From Angiostrongylus vasorum (Eukaryota; Nematoda; Chromadorea; Rhabditida; Metastrongylidae): DNA of 64,000 nt. The stretch spans positions 766,001-830,000 of the forward strand of contig JADANN010000422.1 of NCBI GenBank assembly GCA_018806985.1, written 5' to 3'. This document shows positions 35,060 to 45,742 of the stretch, piece by piece. A program made the position numbers and the translations under genes. Numbering within the stretch: the first letter of the stretch is position 1; each line of letters starts with the position of its first letter. The notes under the pieces were generated by a model that did no database searches, was not told the DNA's origin, and saw nothing but the letters and a program-made list of their open reading frames with translations.

Positions 35060-37610
35060 GGACAGTGTAATGAAATGCGGTAGTCTGCTGTTGTGTAAAC
35101 CTAGTGTCTTTAACCTCCCCCGACATTTCTGATTTCCATTTTTCACCTGGAGAAATTAAATTTTTGGTTAAACCGTATGTAGATTCGACCCGACAATAAG
35201 GTGTGTATTCTAGAGCACCCTTAACGACTGTTCCAGGGGCGTTTAAGCCTAGTTATTGTCCATTTTAGATAAGTTGCAGCACAGTACAAGTTATTTGAAA
35301 ATTCCGTATTTGGAGCATCTACTCAAAATGATGGAAAAAACAGATCGGGCAATAATCAAATAAAAATACAGGAACCAGGTTGTTTAGGATCACCATATCA
35401 GACGTGAACGCGGAAACAGGGGGAGAACGACTCAAGGATGAGTGTCACAAGAATGAAATCGACAGACCGGCCTCTAAACAGAGTAACTAGTATCATTAAT
35501 AACATAATTCAGTACATGTCCGCTATGTGGTCTACACTCTCGTCGTTTTTAAGGACTGGATTTATATGCCGAATTGCGATCTATATTTGAATGTCCATCA
35601 TCCAACAAGACATACCAAGCTGAGAACAAATCCAAGATTTCTTTTCAGAAGCATACCTAAGAGTACTACTTCATGGTAATGTTCGAGAGAGACACCCATG
35701 GGCACCATATACCCAAAGGGAGCAGGGAATGAAGAGTGGAGTACCAGAACTGTTAGGCACCACTTATCCACGAACCAAGCCAGAAGAGACCAGTGTGTAG
35801 CTCTAATCTGAATTAGCCCGCAATTTAATGATGATCGCTTGAGTTACTCGACGGTTTATGGGATTACAGATGAAGTAAGTGGTAAATAATTCTATTCCGA
35901 ATATAAAGCTTTACTGTAGAGATTCCTTTTTCACGGAACGGAAGAGAAAGGCTAGCAAAGCAAAAAATTTTAGGGGCGTAATTCGCCATTCTTTTTCTCA
36001 TTTACGTCCAGATGTAACTCATCGCCCCTTTTTCAATCAAATTTGAATTTTTCAACTTTCCTTCCTTTTCTGCTTCTCCTCGTTCTTCTTCCTTTTTTTC
36101 TTCTTCCTCCTCCTCTTGCTCTTCTTTTCCTTACCTTTTTTTCTTTTGTTAGTTCCTATCAGGGAAGAACAATTGGTAAATTGCTGTGGTTGCCTTCACA
36201 GTTCTCCATTACTGGCACCCAGTTCTCAGTGCAGGTTTTACGCGGCTTCGTATACTCTGCATGACGTGTTTTTACCACATAACGATTGACTCAAACTTCT
36301 CTCTGGAGACTTTTTTCGTTCTTTCTAGAATTTATCGAATTTAAAATGTACAAGATAGGTGCCATGACCCACGTAATTTTACTCCGAATTGGAATATGTT
36401 TGTCATTCATATTTCCAATTCTTGCTGGGAACAAATCAAGAGTTGCCTTTATTCCTTCTTGGATGTTTTGTAGGGCTTATGACTTTGTGTGGGTTCGACT
36501 GCAACTCAGAGCCAAATTGGCTGACTACTTTTGTAAAGTCGAATTACGCTGAAGGATGCAGATCATATTCAGATAGCGACGACATAAATTCTTTCCTTAT
36601 TTGCTTTGTTTTTTTGTTACTTAATAAGTTTGGCCTATCACTTAGCACGTCTACAGTACAAATATGTTAGCGTGTAGGTCTTTTTGAATTTAACAAGGAT
36701 GCGAACGAAACTCAGGCGACTGTAGTATAACAAGGAAAATTCGAACCCAGAGATTCTACTGAAGTTTTTGGACAGAAGCAGACCTTTTTCGAAGGGTACT
36801 CAAGCTTCACGCTGTTGTCATTTCATAGTTAAATAAAGACCTATGTGAGAATCGTTTAAGGAGCTAAGTGAAAAATATAAGAGCTCCGACCTCTATATAG
36901 TTCTTGGTTGTCGGTGTGTGGGCGAACCATCGAAATCTCTGTGATCCTGGAAAATTTCTATTCCCATGTAAGCAAACTTCACGCAAATGCACCTGGTGAC
37001 TGCATGTGAGGAAAACCCCAGAATAACGTTCTTATAAAGAAAAAAAGGTTACAGCCCTCTAAGCTTAAGCTAAATTCGTTTACGTGGCAGGATAATTCTT
37101 TGGATGGCTCTTTCTATATGGTAAAACGAATGCTAGAATGTTAATGGACCACCACACCATGTTAGGACAATGAAATTGACTACCTTGAAATAAACTAAAA
37201 AGCTAAAACTTTCATAAAACTTTTCAGGCCGAATGAAACTTTTATACCAACTTCATGTTAGTTTAATAATCTAGGAGAACACTAAACAAACTATCTATCC
37301 ATCCCTAATGATATTATCTGTTTCAGTTCATTCATGGTTTTAATAACTGCAACAATTCCCTACGACTTGATCACTATAATGGTACTAACCTTTATGCTTT
37401 GTGTCTTTTGAAGAAAATATTAGGGGGGCCATTATATCTACTTGCTTTATTTTTTTTGTCTGTTGAATTTGTTAAGCGTTACGTTCACATTCACTTTAAA
37501 TTACTTTTACTTGTCTATGGATATTTCTGGAAAAAAAAGGTGAAGCATTTCCTTGAAACCTGAATGCCTTTTTCCTCCTCTCTAAATTTTTTTTCTTCTC
37601 GGTAGTTCTT
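35060..37610. other. No gene firmly recognised
   Basis: A 'tttcttttgttag' acceptor at about 36149 is followed by short open frames, and two frames overlap at 36389-36670 (one with CGFDCNSEPNWLTTFVKSNY). They exclude each other and lack paired splice sites. A C/T-rich tract spans about 36055-36150. Confidence 0.35.
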
Positions 37611-37614
37611 TCCA

Positions 37615-37628
37615 ACTATCGCCCTTAT
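37615..37628 (+). repeat. Left target-site duplication of the solo PLE end
   Basis: ACTATCGCCCTTAT, repeated exactly at 37832-37845. Confidence 0.85.
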
Positions 37629-37831
37629 AGGAGTTCCCAAGATCGACTTTCTATTAACCTCGGCATTGGATTAGAAATCTGTTGTTCTCTTTCTTACAGC
37701 AATCGCGAGGTTCTTATTCAGCACACCTTTGCTTCCTTACGATTATAACATATACAACACAACGGTAGCTGACGTTTCGGCAGTATCGCCCTCTTCAGAG
37801 CCTGGAAGGGTACACTAATACACTAGGGTGC
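37629..37831 (-). mobile_element. Solo Penelope-like terminal repeat
   Basis: A single 203-bp terminal repeat with no coding sequence. Reverse complement reads as the 3' end of the coding PLE: hammerhead, 'gaataagaacctcgcgattg', 'ccaatgccgaggttaatag', ending 'cttgggaactc'. It is flanked by an exact 14-bp direct repeat. It shows the 3' boundary of the element independently of the other copies. Confidence 0.85.
37767..37804 (-). ncRNA. Hammerhead ribozyme motif in the solo repeat
   Basis: Reverse strand: GGCT, CTGAAGA, GGGC-GATACT-GCC, GAAAC (37774-37778), GTC (37771-37773), AGCT (37767-37770). The core is intact and stem II is one base longer on one side. Confidence 0.8.
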
Positions 37832-38039
37832 ACTATCGCCCTTATCGTATTCACTGTCGCTCAATGATTTTCCCATATGTTTCGTCCTTCTTATTTTCAC
37901 TGGCACTGCGCTATCATGCTTAGTTTTTGTTTTATACATGGGCAACTAATGAAAAACGACAACGTATTACTGAAATCGACTTGTATTTGACATCGTTACG
38001 AAATGTCAACATCTTGTTGCATTATTAAGCCTAGTTAAA

Positions 38040-38375
38040 AAAATATTCCATGTGGATCTCAGCACCTCTCTCATTCATTTCGTTCATCATCCATAAAGAT
38101 CGTTGAACTTTCTGCGTGTAGTTTCGGCTGCTGCTTGAGGATTTTTCCCTTTTATCATGAACGTCTTTGAACGCTGATCGAGTCGATTCTCCTTGGCGTC
38201 GTGAGATAGGCTGATTTGGGTGTTTCCACTTTGATTGCATAGAGTGAACTTTTCCAGAGAAGTCCAGTGTCAGATTTCCGACCCCGTAGGGATGAGGTGC
38301 TTAGTGAGATCGGGGCGAGGTCGAACCAGCAACGTGTTCGTGATGGCCGGCATCATTACTGCTGTGCAACGACGG
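38040..38375 (-). repeat. SINE family B copy
   Basis: Reverse unit from 'gtggatctcagcacctctct' to the head 'atggccggcatcattactgc'. The middle 'cagatttccgaccccgtagg' is shared with family A, suggesting a common body module. Confidence 0.85.
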
Positions 38376-38666
38376 CTCCTGGACGATATTAAAAAATCTT
38401 GTTGTGGTTCTAATTCTTCCGCCTTTCGCCTTTTTCAAAGCCGTGACTATTTAAGTCGAGTGCCAACAGGGGTTGTTTCTTCTTGCGATGCAGGTCTTCG
38501 TAGTCACATCGAGTCGCGTTGAACGAAGTGAAGCACCGAACGAACAGAGTGACCTCAAACAGCACTCTCCTTTTTGCATAGGAGCACTCAGAATTGATTG
38601 TGCTTTAAACATCGAATAATTGTTGTTGAAATATTTGTTGTAGAAAATCGACTCGACTCAAATCAT

Positions 38667-38708
38667 TGTGGTTCTGAAGAAGGCGAGCACACCGAGACGT
38701 TAGCCACA
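38667..38708 (+). ncRNA. Hammerhead-like motif, slightly decayed
   Basis: Forward strand: GTGGTT and AGCCAC form a 6-bp stem I; CTGAAGA is intact; GAGAC replaces GAAAC and GTT replaces GTC. It ends a PLE-like stretch that begins about 38445. Confidence 0.55.
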
Positions 38709-38711
38709 GCA

Positions 38712-39785
38712 GAAAAAAATTTCTTTCAAAACATCCTTAACAACAGATGCCAATAGTTTAGTAATTCAAACTGTTGCTTAGGTGTATGTCACCTTTCAAA
38801 AATGATGTTCCGTGTACAAAAATTCGCTTACAAGTTTACAACAATTCACGTACCGTTTCGTAAAATTTACTGATTTTTTCTCACAAGCACCATTTGAGGC
38901 AGAAATCGTTGAAAAAAACTATTCTGTTATCGCCTCTTAAGATTTGTAACACTACTAGATCTATGGATAGATTTTGTTTTGCTGTTGAGATTCTGCATTG
39001 TCCAGTATCGCCAATTTGTCGATATTTTTTAAATACTACGTTAAACCTTCTTGTTTGGTTCGGAGGTGTCGTTGTATTTTTTATGTTCCATCAACTTGAT
39101 TAATCAGTCATTTATGGCTAAAATTCCGGAACCCTAAGACGACATAAGAAATTATGCACAGTATTTCACTCTTTTTTGAGTTTAATCGTGAGTGAAAGTG
39201 CAAATTGGAAAACTCAGCTGAGCTACGTGCAACGAAAGACTTTGCGAATAAAATGACTGCCACTGGATGACGTATACCTTGCCTAGGTGGAAACTTTTCT
39301 TCTTTAGCCACATATCTGACCTTCCATTGGTGACAATCTAAGCGGCAAAGCGATTTTGATAACATTTCGAGACGCTCAATCTTCTATGGAAGTAAAACAA
39401 TCAAGGGGGAACTGTTCTGCCACAAACACCTGAATGCCTACATTTTGGAGCTGGTCTGTCATCAATCAAATCGTTCGCTTGAAGAATTGCGTGAAAACAC
39501 GTCAAACGACCAAAATGAAGTAACTCTTCAACACGAAAAGCTCCATCTTCACATCAGATATTCTGTAAAAAATTGTTCTGTATTTGTAACGCTAATGTGA
39601 GTCTACTCGGCACCGACCGCACCATGCAGTTTTTGCGCTGCAGGTTGCTCATTATTTTCGTTCCCTTCCAAATTCATTTACTACAAGTATGCTTAGTTTT
39701 GATGGAAAGTCTTTGATGTGGTTCAAAAAATTGATAGCCTTTAGAAAATTCGACAGCTTTAGTAGTTTCTTGTGTTATTGAGCAG
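38712..39785. other. No gene recognised
   Basis: AT-rich sequence with no recognised feature. Confidence 0.5.
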
Positions 39786-39811
39786 AAATGAGACTGGTAT
39801 GAAATATTTAT

Positions 39812-39846
39812 TCGGCTGTCATTTCGACGTCTTCTTCGGAAGTGCA
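39812..39846 (-). ncRNA. Degenerate hammerhead-like motif (left arm)
   Basis: Reverse strand: CCGAAGA (one change from CTGAAGA), AGACGTC, GAAATG, ACAGCC. It is the partner of the forward motif at 40201. Confidence 0.4.
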
Positions 39847-40200
39847 TTTATTCGAGTCAATGATCCAGAGGTGCTCGTCTTCGCGATGTGGGTGTTCGTT
39901 ATCGCGCCGAGTCTAACCCATCGAGGTGAAGCTAAGTGACAGAACAAGGCAATAATCATTTCTCCCGAGGTTAAATAAAAGTCAGTTTCTTAAAGACGTA
40001 TTGCTACGTTATGTGCAGCTAGTTTGCCACCGACTGCTACAGGTCGCATTACTCATCAAACACGAAATCATATTGGATAGCGGGAATCCACCAACATCCG
40101 CCGTGTATAAAAGTACACTGCTAAGTGAGATTATTCATTAGGTCACAACGAACACCCATATGGCGTGGACAATCACCTGTGCATCACCTACTCGGGTCAA

Positions 40201-40240
40201 GGTGGCTCTGAAGAAGGCATAGACGTCGAAACATTATCCA
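40201..40240 (+). ncRNA. Hammerhead-like motif (right arm)
   Basis: Forward: CTGAAGA, stem II GGC...GTC, GAAAC intact; the cleavage triplet reads ATT and stem I is weakened. Confidence 0.5.
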
Positions 40241-40279
40241 AAAAAATATCTCACACCAACTCCGAGTCAGCTGAATGCC

Positions 40280-40815
40280 ACAAAATTTTTTTTAACATTG
40301 TTTAATGATAGGTAAGAACTGAGCTTATCTTATGGAAAAAGCTGATAAAAAATGTGAACGATATGTAATTGATTACTTCTAATTGGACTAAAAAGACCTA
40401 GTATCTATCAAGTGGTCGACACGTTTTCTGTGACATCGAATTTTTTTGGAATCTTATTTGCCCACGTCGGGAGTAGAATGTTACCCATATGCATGAAATA
40501 CACCTAATCTAGCACAGAGTAGAGGTTGTGCATTCTATGCAATCATACGCGCCACTCCTAGTGACCGCTACTAGCTATCAAAGAGGTAACCTTCTTTTGG
40601 TATTTCAGTTTGGCGTGCAGAACATTTTTCCTACCGTTTTTCTAGTCCATCGATAGCATATCGAAGAAATGATATGGCAAGCATAGATTTAAGAAAAAAA
40701 ACTCCATTCTGCACTTGACGCCATAAAAAACCTTTTCTTGAACGAGTTCATTGACTAGTCATATGACAGGCAATTGACTGTCATTTAATTTCTATTTCCT
40801 ATAATGAATCACAAG
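40280..40815. other. No gene recognised
   Basis: AT-rich sequence with no recognised feature. Confidence 0.5.
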
Positions 40816-40816
40816 G

Positions 40817-41094
40817 ACACATGTGGCGCAGTGGTTGGAGGCGTCCTCCGACCCATACATCAGACCGATCCCGGCGCCCATGGTCCACCAAGCTTTCCAT
40901 CCCTCCAGGCTCAGGGAATTGGTACCAGACTTGTCTGGGAGGATAGCAGCACTGGCTCGATACATCGGTGGAGCACCGTGAGTCATTGTAAAAGCCAGAA
41001 ATGCATTCAATCATCTCCAGACGATCCTGGATGAAGTCGAATACATGTCGTATCACTCAGGGACTGATCAACGCAGAGAGCTTTATCCCTTTTT
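40817..41094 (+). repeat. SINE family A copy, reference-quality
   Basis: Box A TGGCGCAGTGG (fits TRGCNNAGYGG exactly) at about 40822, a box-B-like 'gaccgatccc' about 40 bases later, central 'ggtaccagacttgtctggga', body 'gagtcattgtaaaagcca', and end 'gagctttatccc' followed by T6. The spacing of the boxes and the T-run end are what a polymerase III-transcribed, tRNA-derived SINE would show. Confidence 0.9.
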
Positions 41095-41099
41095 TATTT

Positions 41100-41575
41100 A
41101 TAATGAATCACGGTCATTATATAGAATGTGCAAGTAGGCAGAATACGGTCATAAGGCAGCCTAAGTTGGAAAACACTTCCGAGTGCTGACAGCTGTTCAC
41201 TTGAGTGATGATCATAGTAATATTTAATAAAATGTAGTAACAACGAACTTAATATTTATACGCATATCTTCTCAAGGAGTCAAAAATGAATGAACGAGCG
41301 TACAACTATAATTCTGGGTTTCCACTTGATCATTTTTTGAAGGCCTGTTGTTAGTAAACGAATCCTCAAAGCAATAAGACGACTTTCCTCAAGTAGAATC
41401 ACTTCGAAATGGAAGTTATTATGGAAATCTACACCTCGATGATTATTCAAATAAAATTCTTTGTAGACAGCTTTGAGGATATCGTTCCAACGTTTAAAAT
41501 ATAATGGTAGAGGTGAGCTTTCCTGGATAGAGACTGAAAATTTTTAGTTGGTTGTTGTTTCAGATACAGGATGTA
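41100..41575. other. No gene recognised
   Basis: AT-rich sequence with no recognised feature. Confidence 0.5.
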
Positions 41576-41577
41576 CA

Positions 41578-41822
41578 CAACATAGTAGTTAGAGGTGTCC
41601 CTTAATAGACTTGACCTGGTCTAACCAGACCCTCGATCCTTCCAACATCTGCAACATTTGTACTAAACCTGTCTGCCAGTATTAACATACTGATGCATCG
41701 GTTAGCCACCGCAAATTAGTATAATGGATAAATATCCATTCAGATGTGAATTTAAGGTGCTTTATAGAGTCGAATAAATGCCGCATTCCTAAGGGATTAA
41801 TCAACGCTGAACCTTTTTTAAT
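41578..41822 (+). repeat. SINE family A copy, strongly diverged
   Basis: 'aaacctgtctgccag', 'actgatgcatcggttagcca', 'gccgcattcctaagggatta' and 'atcaacgctgaacc' keep family order, and the end has a T-run. Confidence 0.7.
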
Positions 41823-41829
41823 TCATTCT

Positions 41830-42940
41830 CACATACTAAAAGTTGCCCATCGTATCCAGCGTCCATCATATATATGTATTATTGTGAATTTTCCTTTGGC
41901 CACCGTCTTCTTTTCCACAGTCAGTGTTTAGATCTATCGATTTTTCCACGAGAAGAAGTCGTTAACAGAGCTAATCCGCTCAGAACCAGTATATCTATGT
42001 GGTTAGGACGTTTTGAATTTGTTTTGAAAATTTCCATTTTGCACTAAGGCTGAAGGCTCTATCCTTTTACAACCTTACACATGTGTTGTTATATTTTGTT
42101 TCCGACAGTAGTACCTTCCTTGTTTTCCAATCTTTGACATGTTCAGCAATCCAATGAATACAGATAAGTTTTCGAACATAAAAGCTTTTCATTCGAAATT
42201 GTGTCGTTTCATATACAAGTCTTTTTACGACATTGTGAACTACGCCTGATCCATTCGTGGAATTTTCAAGGATTTGCTTACTAAACTTGTTCAGTATGCT
42301 TATTATGTGACTAGATATCTTTGTTTCTTATGGTCCGCACTTCTTTTTCGCCTTTTCATCAGATTCCCACATCTACCTGGGTGGTTTTTCACTCTATCAA
42401 CGTCAATAATTTGTTGCCCAGCAACATCGTTGTTGCTTGCAACATTATCTTACCATGTATTTAAAAGCGCGTGACATTCTATCACCACTGTTAAGTTTAG
42501 AACCGCTAAGTTAGGAACGTTCATTAACTCACGTCTCGTTATTTTTGAAGCAAGAATTTACTTATTCCAAATTAAAGGGTTCGATGATGCTGGGAAGGTG
42601 GCGAAAAAAGAAGCATATGAATGCACAATTTCATTTCCAGAGTTCTAGCTGATTTTTTATGACCTAAAGTATTTTTGGTCAGCTTTAAGCTCCCTTATGT
42701 ATCTACTAGGAACTTCTCTTTCTTCCGAAGCACTGATTTTTTCTTTCAGTGAAAAGCAGTTTATACAATCCGAATCGATAAGTATTTCCAGAGAAATCGA
42801 CTGGGAAATAATGATATAAAGAAGCATTTTGCTACTATGTTTTTCTAATCCATTTTTCTGGGAAGGAAAGTGTTCATTAGTGGAAACAGTACTGCAGTTG
42901 GAACAAACTGTGTTTTGATTCGATCACGTTCAACTGCTGT
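41830..42940. other. No gene recognised
   Basis: AT-rich sequence with no recognised feature. Confidence 0.5.
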
Positions 42941-42942
42941 AA

Positions 42943-43212
42943 AGGCACATATAGCGCAGTAATTAGAGATGCTCTGTGATACATCTCGTCATTGATTTGA
43001 TCTCGCGCTCTGTGCTCATCAGCACTTTATAGTTATGGAGTAGTCAGCTTGGTGCAATACTTTTCTGGGAGTAGCAGTACTGACTTTATACATCGGTAAG
43101 TCATCGCAATTCACTGTACGGGAGAGATATGCAGTCGATCACATCTACGATAAAGTCATATGCGTGGCGTCTTCCCTAGGGTTCGGTCAACGCCGAAGCC
43201 CTTTAGTCTTTA
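42943..43212 (+). repeat. SINE family A copy, diverged
   Basis: Head 'catatagcgcagtaattaga' (box A kept), 'tacatcggtaagtcatcgca', 'tgcgtggcgtcttccctagg', end 'caacgccgaagccctttagt'. Confidence 0.75.
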
Positions 43213-43214
43213 CT

Positions 43215-43790
43215 GTAAGTGTGGTTGACGAGTCTATTATTTATAAGAGCACTGCATTTCACAGCATGACGTGGTACTCAGCCCGTTTCCTTTCACTGAT
43301 GATAAACCATTTGTTTACGGAACTCATTAATTGTGTTTTTTTGTGACTGATTAGGTTATCATTCATCTACATTAGTTCTCTGAGAAGCGCTAGCTATAAA
43401 TAATTGTTGACGTATCGCCGTAATTTCACCAAATCGTTTTTTTATTTCGAAGAATATTATCATTTACTCCCTCTTTCTTCACTCTCAAGTTCCGTCTTCG
43501 ATCAGTTTTTTTATCCAGAACCTTTCCAAATGATTCTGATTATTTTAGCTTTTTTCGTATTGAAGAATGGGGAACGAGCAATCGGATCCGATGAAAGGAC
43601 GTCGCAGCCTTGACGGGAATTTTTTTCGACAGGTTGGTACGCTTTAGTAGCAATATGGGATTCAGCGCGTTTTCGTTGGTGCAAGGGATGATTATCACTT
43701 TTCTTGTGCTAAACCAAGTCCTCAGACTTGGGTTTTTGGAAGTGCCCAGATATTTTATATAAATGTATATGTATGTGAGTCGTATATGTG
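43215..43790. other. No gene recognised
   Basis: AT-rich sequence with no recognised feature. Confidence 0.5.
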
Positions 43791-43796
43791 GATCGG

Positions 43797-43940
43797 ATGC
43801 AGCGCAATGGTTAGAAGTGCCTTGGAGTCGACTCTGCGCTCGGTGCCAAGACTCGTCCGAGAGGTTGAAAAGAATGATGTGATATATCGATAGGCTCTGA
43901 CAAGCAATTCTGTAATAAGTGAAGGATAAACGATAAACCT
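43797..43940 (+). repeat. SINE family A copy, internally deleted
   Basis: Head 'atgcagcgcaatggttagaa' and 'gagtcgactctgcgctc' are joined directly to tail-like 'aggataaacgataaac'. The middle is missing. Confidence 0.6.
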
Positions 43941-43964
43941 GAGACTACGATAATTTTTTTATTT

Positions 43965-44082
43965 ACTCCTTATTCTTTTCTCATGGCAGGGTGTGATGTG
44001 GAATATAACACAATGATGCTGAGATACCGTCAGTTTTGATTTAGCGTCTATTCTTTTATAATGGCAGGGTATTACGTGAAAT
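43965..44082 (+). repeat. Repeat family C terminal arms, doubled
   Basis: The family C end ('tcatggcagggtgtgatgtg', 'ataatggcagggtattacgt') occurs twice in tandem, at 43978 and 44058, each followed by 'gaaatata'-like sequence. Confidence 0.7.
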
Positions 44083-44272
44083 ATACTATCGTCCCAGACA
44101 AGTCCGGTACCAATTTGCCTACTGTAACGGCTCACAGCACAAGAGTATGAAGAGCGTTCGAGGGAGCGAATAATACCTACCTCGGAGGGATGAAAGGTCT
44201 GGGGAGCTTGAGGCGTGAGGATTGATCCCATGTGTATTGTAGGAACCTCTGACCACAGCGCTAGCTGCGTAC
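44083..44272 (-). repeat. SINE family A copy with a short insertion
   Basis: Family A body ('cccagacaagtccggtacca', 'atttgcct') is interrupted by about 58 bp and resumes at 'cctacctcggagggatgaaa', ending in the head 'ctctgaccacagcgc'. Confidence 0.7.
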
Positions 44273-44274
44273 TT

Positions 44275-45080
44275 CTTTCTGTTCTATAGATGAAACATTT
44301 ATTTAGCCACTTCTGTGATGCTCTGTAGAGTCAAAAGCATAGCGTTTCTCTGAAAGATAGATGAACTCCGGACGCTTGGTCATGTTTTCTCGCACATCTT
44401 GCCGTAAACACTTGTATTGTCGCGGGAATCAGTAGTTATCACTTCTTTGGAACAATTCAAGGTCAAAGTAGTCTTGCAAATTTCCAAATCAGTGAGGCCT
44501 GCTGAAGTTTATGGTTCTTTAATTGTTTTGCCTCTCTATAGAAAATTCCTGTTACTTGAGTTGCATTCTAAAAATGTTGGTCCAAGAGACCGTTTCTTGT
44601 CTTTAAGTTTTAACAGCTATGCTATGAAAAATTTAGCACCAGGAAAAAATTGTTGGATTTCCCTGTCATCAAATACAAAAAAGCCACATTAGCGATTAGG
44701 GCCTTTTCATGTGAATTAAACAACTGCGTTGTAAGTAATATTGTCTTCGCTGATTGAAAAATCACGGGGTAATTTCAGTTTTCGAGCATAACATCATTGG
44801 GATGAGTGTTACTTCTGGCGCTCAGGTAACGTAGAAAGGCGACTTAGCCACATCGAGGGTTGTGCTCATCAACCACAGATCTTCCGAATAATGCCTCCAG
44901 AATTGTTGCCGACACCTACAACATTGAGCTGAATCCTACAACAACGAAGAACTTCGGAAATCTCCAAAAAAGGCACCACCTCTTTTTCATGCAGTAGAGC
45001 ATTCTTATAAAGCTAGACGATGATGCGGCGGTAGTGTAATGAGCAGAGTCAACGGGAAATAGATGAGAAGAATAGGGAAG
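44275..45080. other. No gene recognised
   Basis: A 91-codon + strand frame at 44417-44692 has no signature or splice context. Confidence 0.4.
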
Positions 45081-45081
45081 T

Positions 45082-45092
45082 ATAACTTCAAT
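45082..45092 (+). repeat. Candidate target-site duplication, 3' side of RTE
   Basis: ATAACTTCAAT, repeated at 48527-48537. Confidence 0.5.
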
Positions 45093-45742
45093 CTATCACC
45101 TGTAGTCCCGTTGATCGTCGAGTGACTCGAGCGGGCGCCAGTAAGTGTTCCATTTTTCCCTGTCGCGTGCAAGAGAAGCCCAATGGGTTCTGCTCGCTCT
45201 AGGGACTCGTCGAGCATCATATCGTTCTTTAAGGCTCTTTGTGAAGAACTCTGACCATCAGGGTCAGTGGTCTTCCCTGCAGTACGTTTGACATCCCGAG
45301 GAATCCAGTCACTAACGGCTCTTGTCCATCGGTTGTCATTCATACGCATTATGTGTCCGGCCCACCTTATTTTCGATTGTTTGGCGTACAGAGCGACATC
45401 TTTGATTTTTGATCGTCGACGCAGATTGGAGCTTCGGATCCCTTCCCTTACTTGTGCGGAACGGGATACTCCTAGCATCGCCCTTTCGACTGCGCGTTCG
45501 ATAAACGCTGAGTGATCATTTTCATCTTGCTTACGCAGCGACCAGGTTTCTGACGCATACGTTGGGGTAGGAAGTACCATTGAGTCGAAAAGGTGGGCAC
45601 GGAGTCGGTGTTCCTTCTTCTCTTCACTACATCCTCGATGCTCTTGAAAGCACCCCAAGCCGCTGGTTTCCTTCTGCTCAGCTCTGGAGCTAAGTCGTTC
45701 ATCATATTGATTTCCCGACCTAGCTTGACATAACTGGAGCAT
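45093..45742 (-). pseudogene. RTE polyprotein, C-terminal domain (broken)
   Basis: Contains the RTE C-terminal blocks SSRAEQKETSGL, LRAHLFDSMVLP, YASETWSLRKQDEN, IRSSNLRRRSKIKD and RWAGHIMRMNDNRWTRAVSD. It is out of frame with the reverse transcriptase ORF: the shift lies near 45600. A second shift after DVKRTAGKT (near 45260) scrambles the last stretch, where related elements have a Trp/Arg-rich segment. The domain's role in retrotransposition is not well defined. Confidence 0.85.

Larger units (their letters stand above)
39788..40275 (+). mobile_element. Old fold-back PLE
   Basis: Two diverged inverted arms (about 39788-39905 and 40135-40275) sharing 'gggtgttcgttRt' and 'gatatttttttgg'-type outer blocks. 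Each arm ends in a hammerhead-like motif oriented outward. The layout matches the younger fold-back at 23516-24132 but the family and sequence differ. Confidence 0.65.

Noticed and set aside
36043..36670. Overlapping forward ORFs after a T-rich tract
   Set aside because: Two equally plausible frames overlap, which argues for chance.
40817..40895. Possible tRNA gene
   Set aside because: Box A and a box-B-like site are present, but the arms do not fold into a full cloverleaf and the same sequence recurs as part of a 275-bp SINE.
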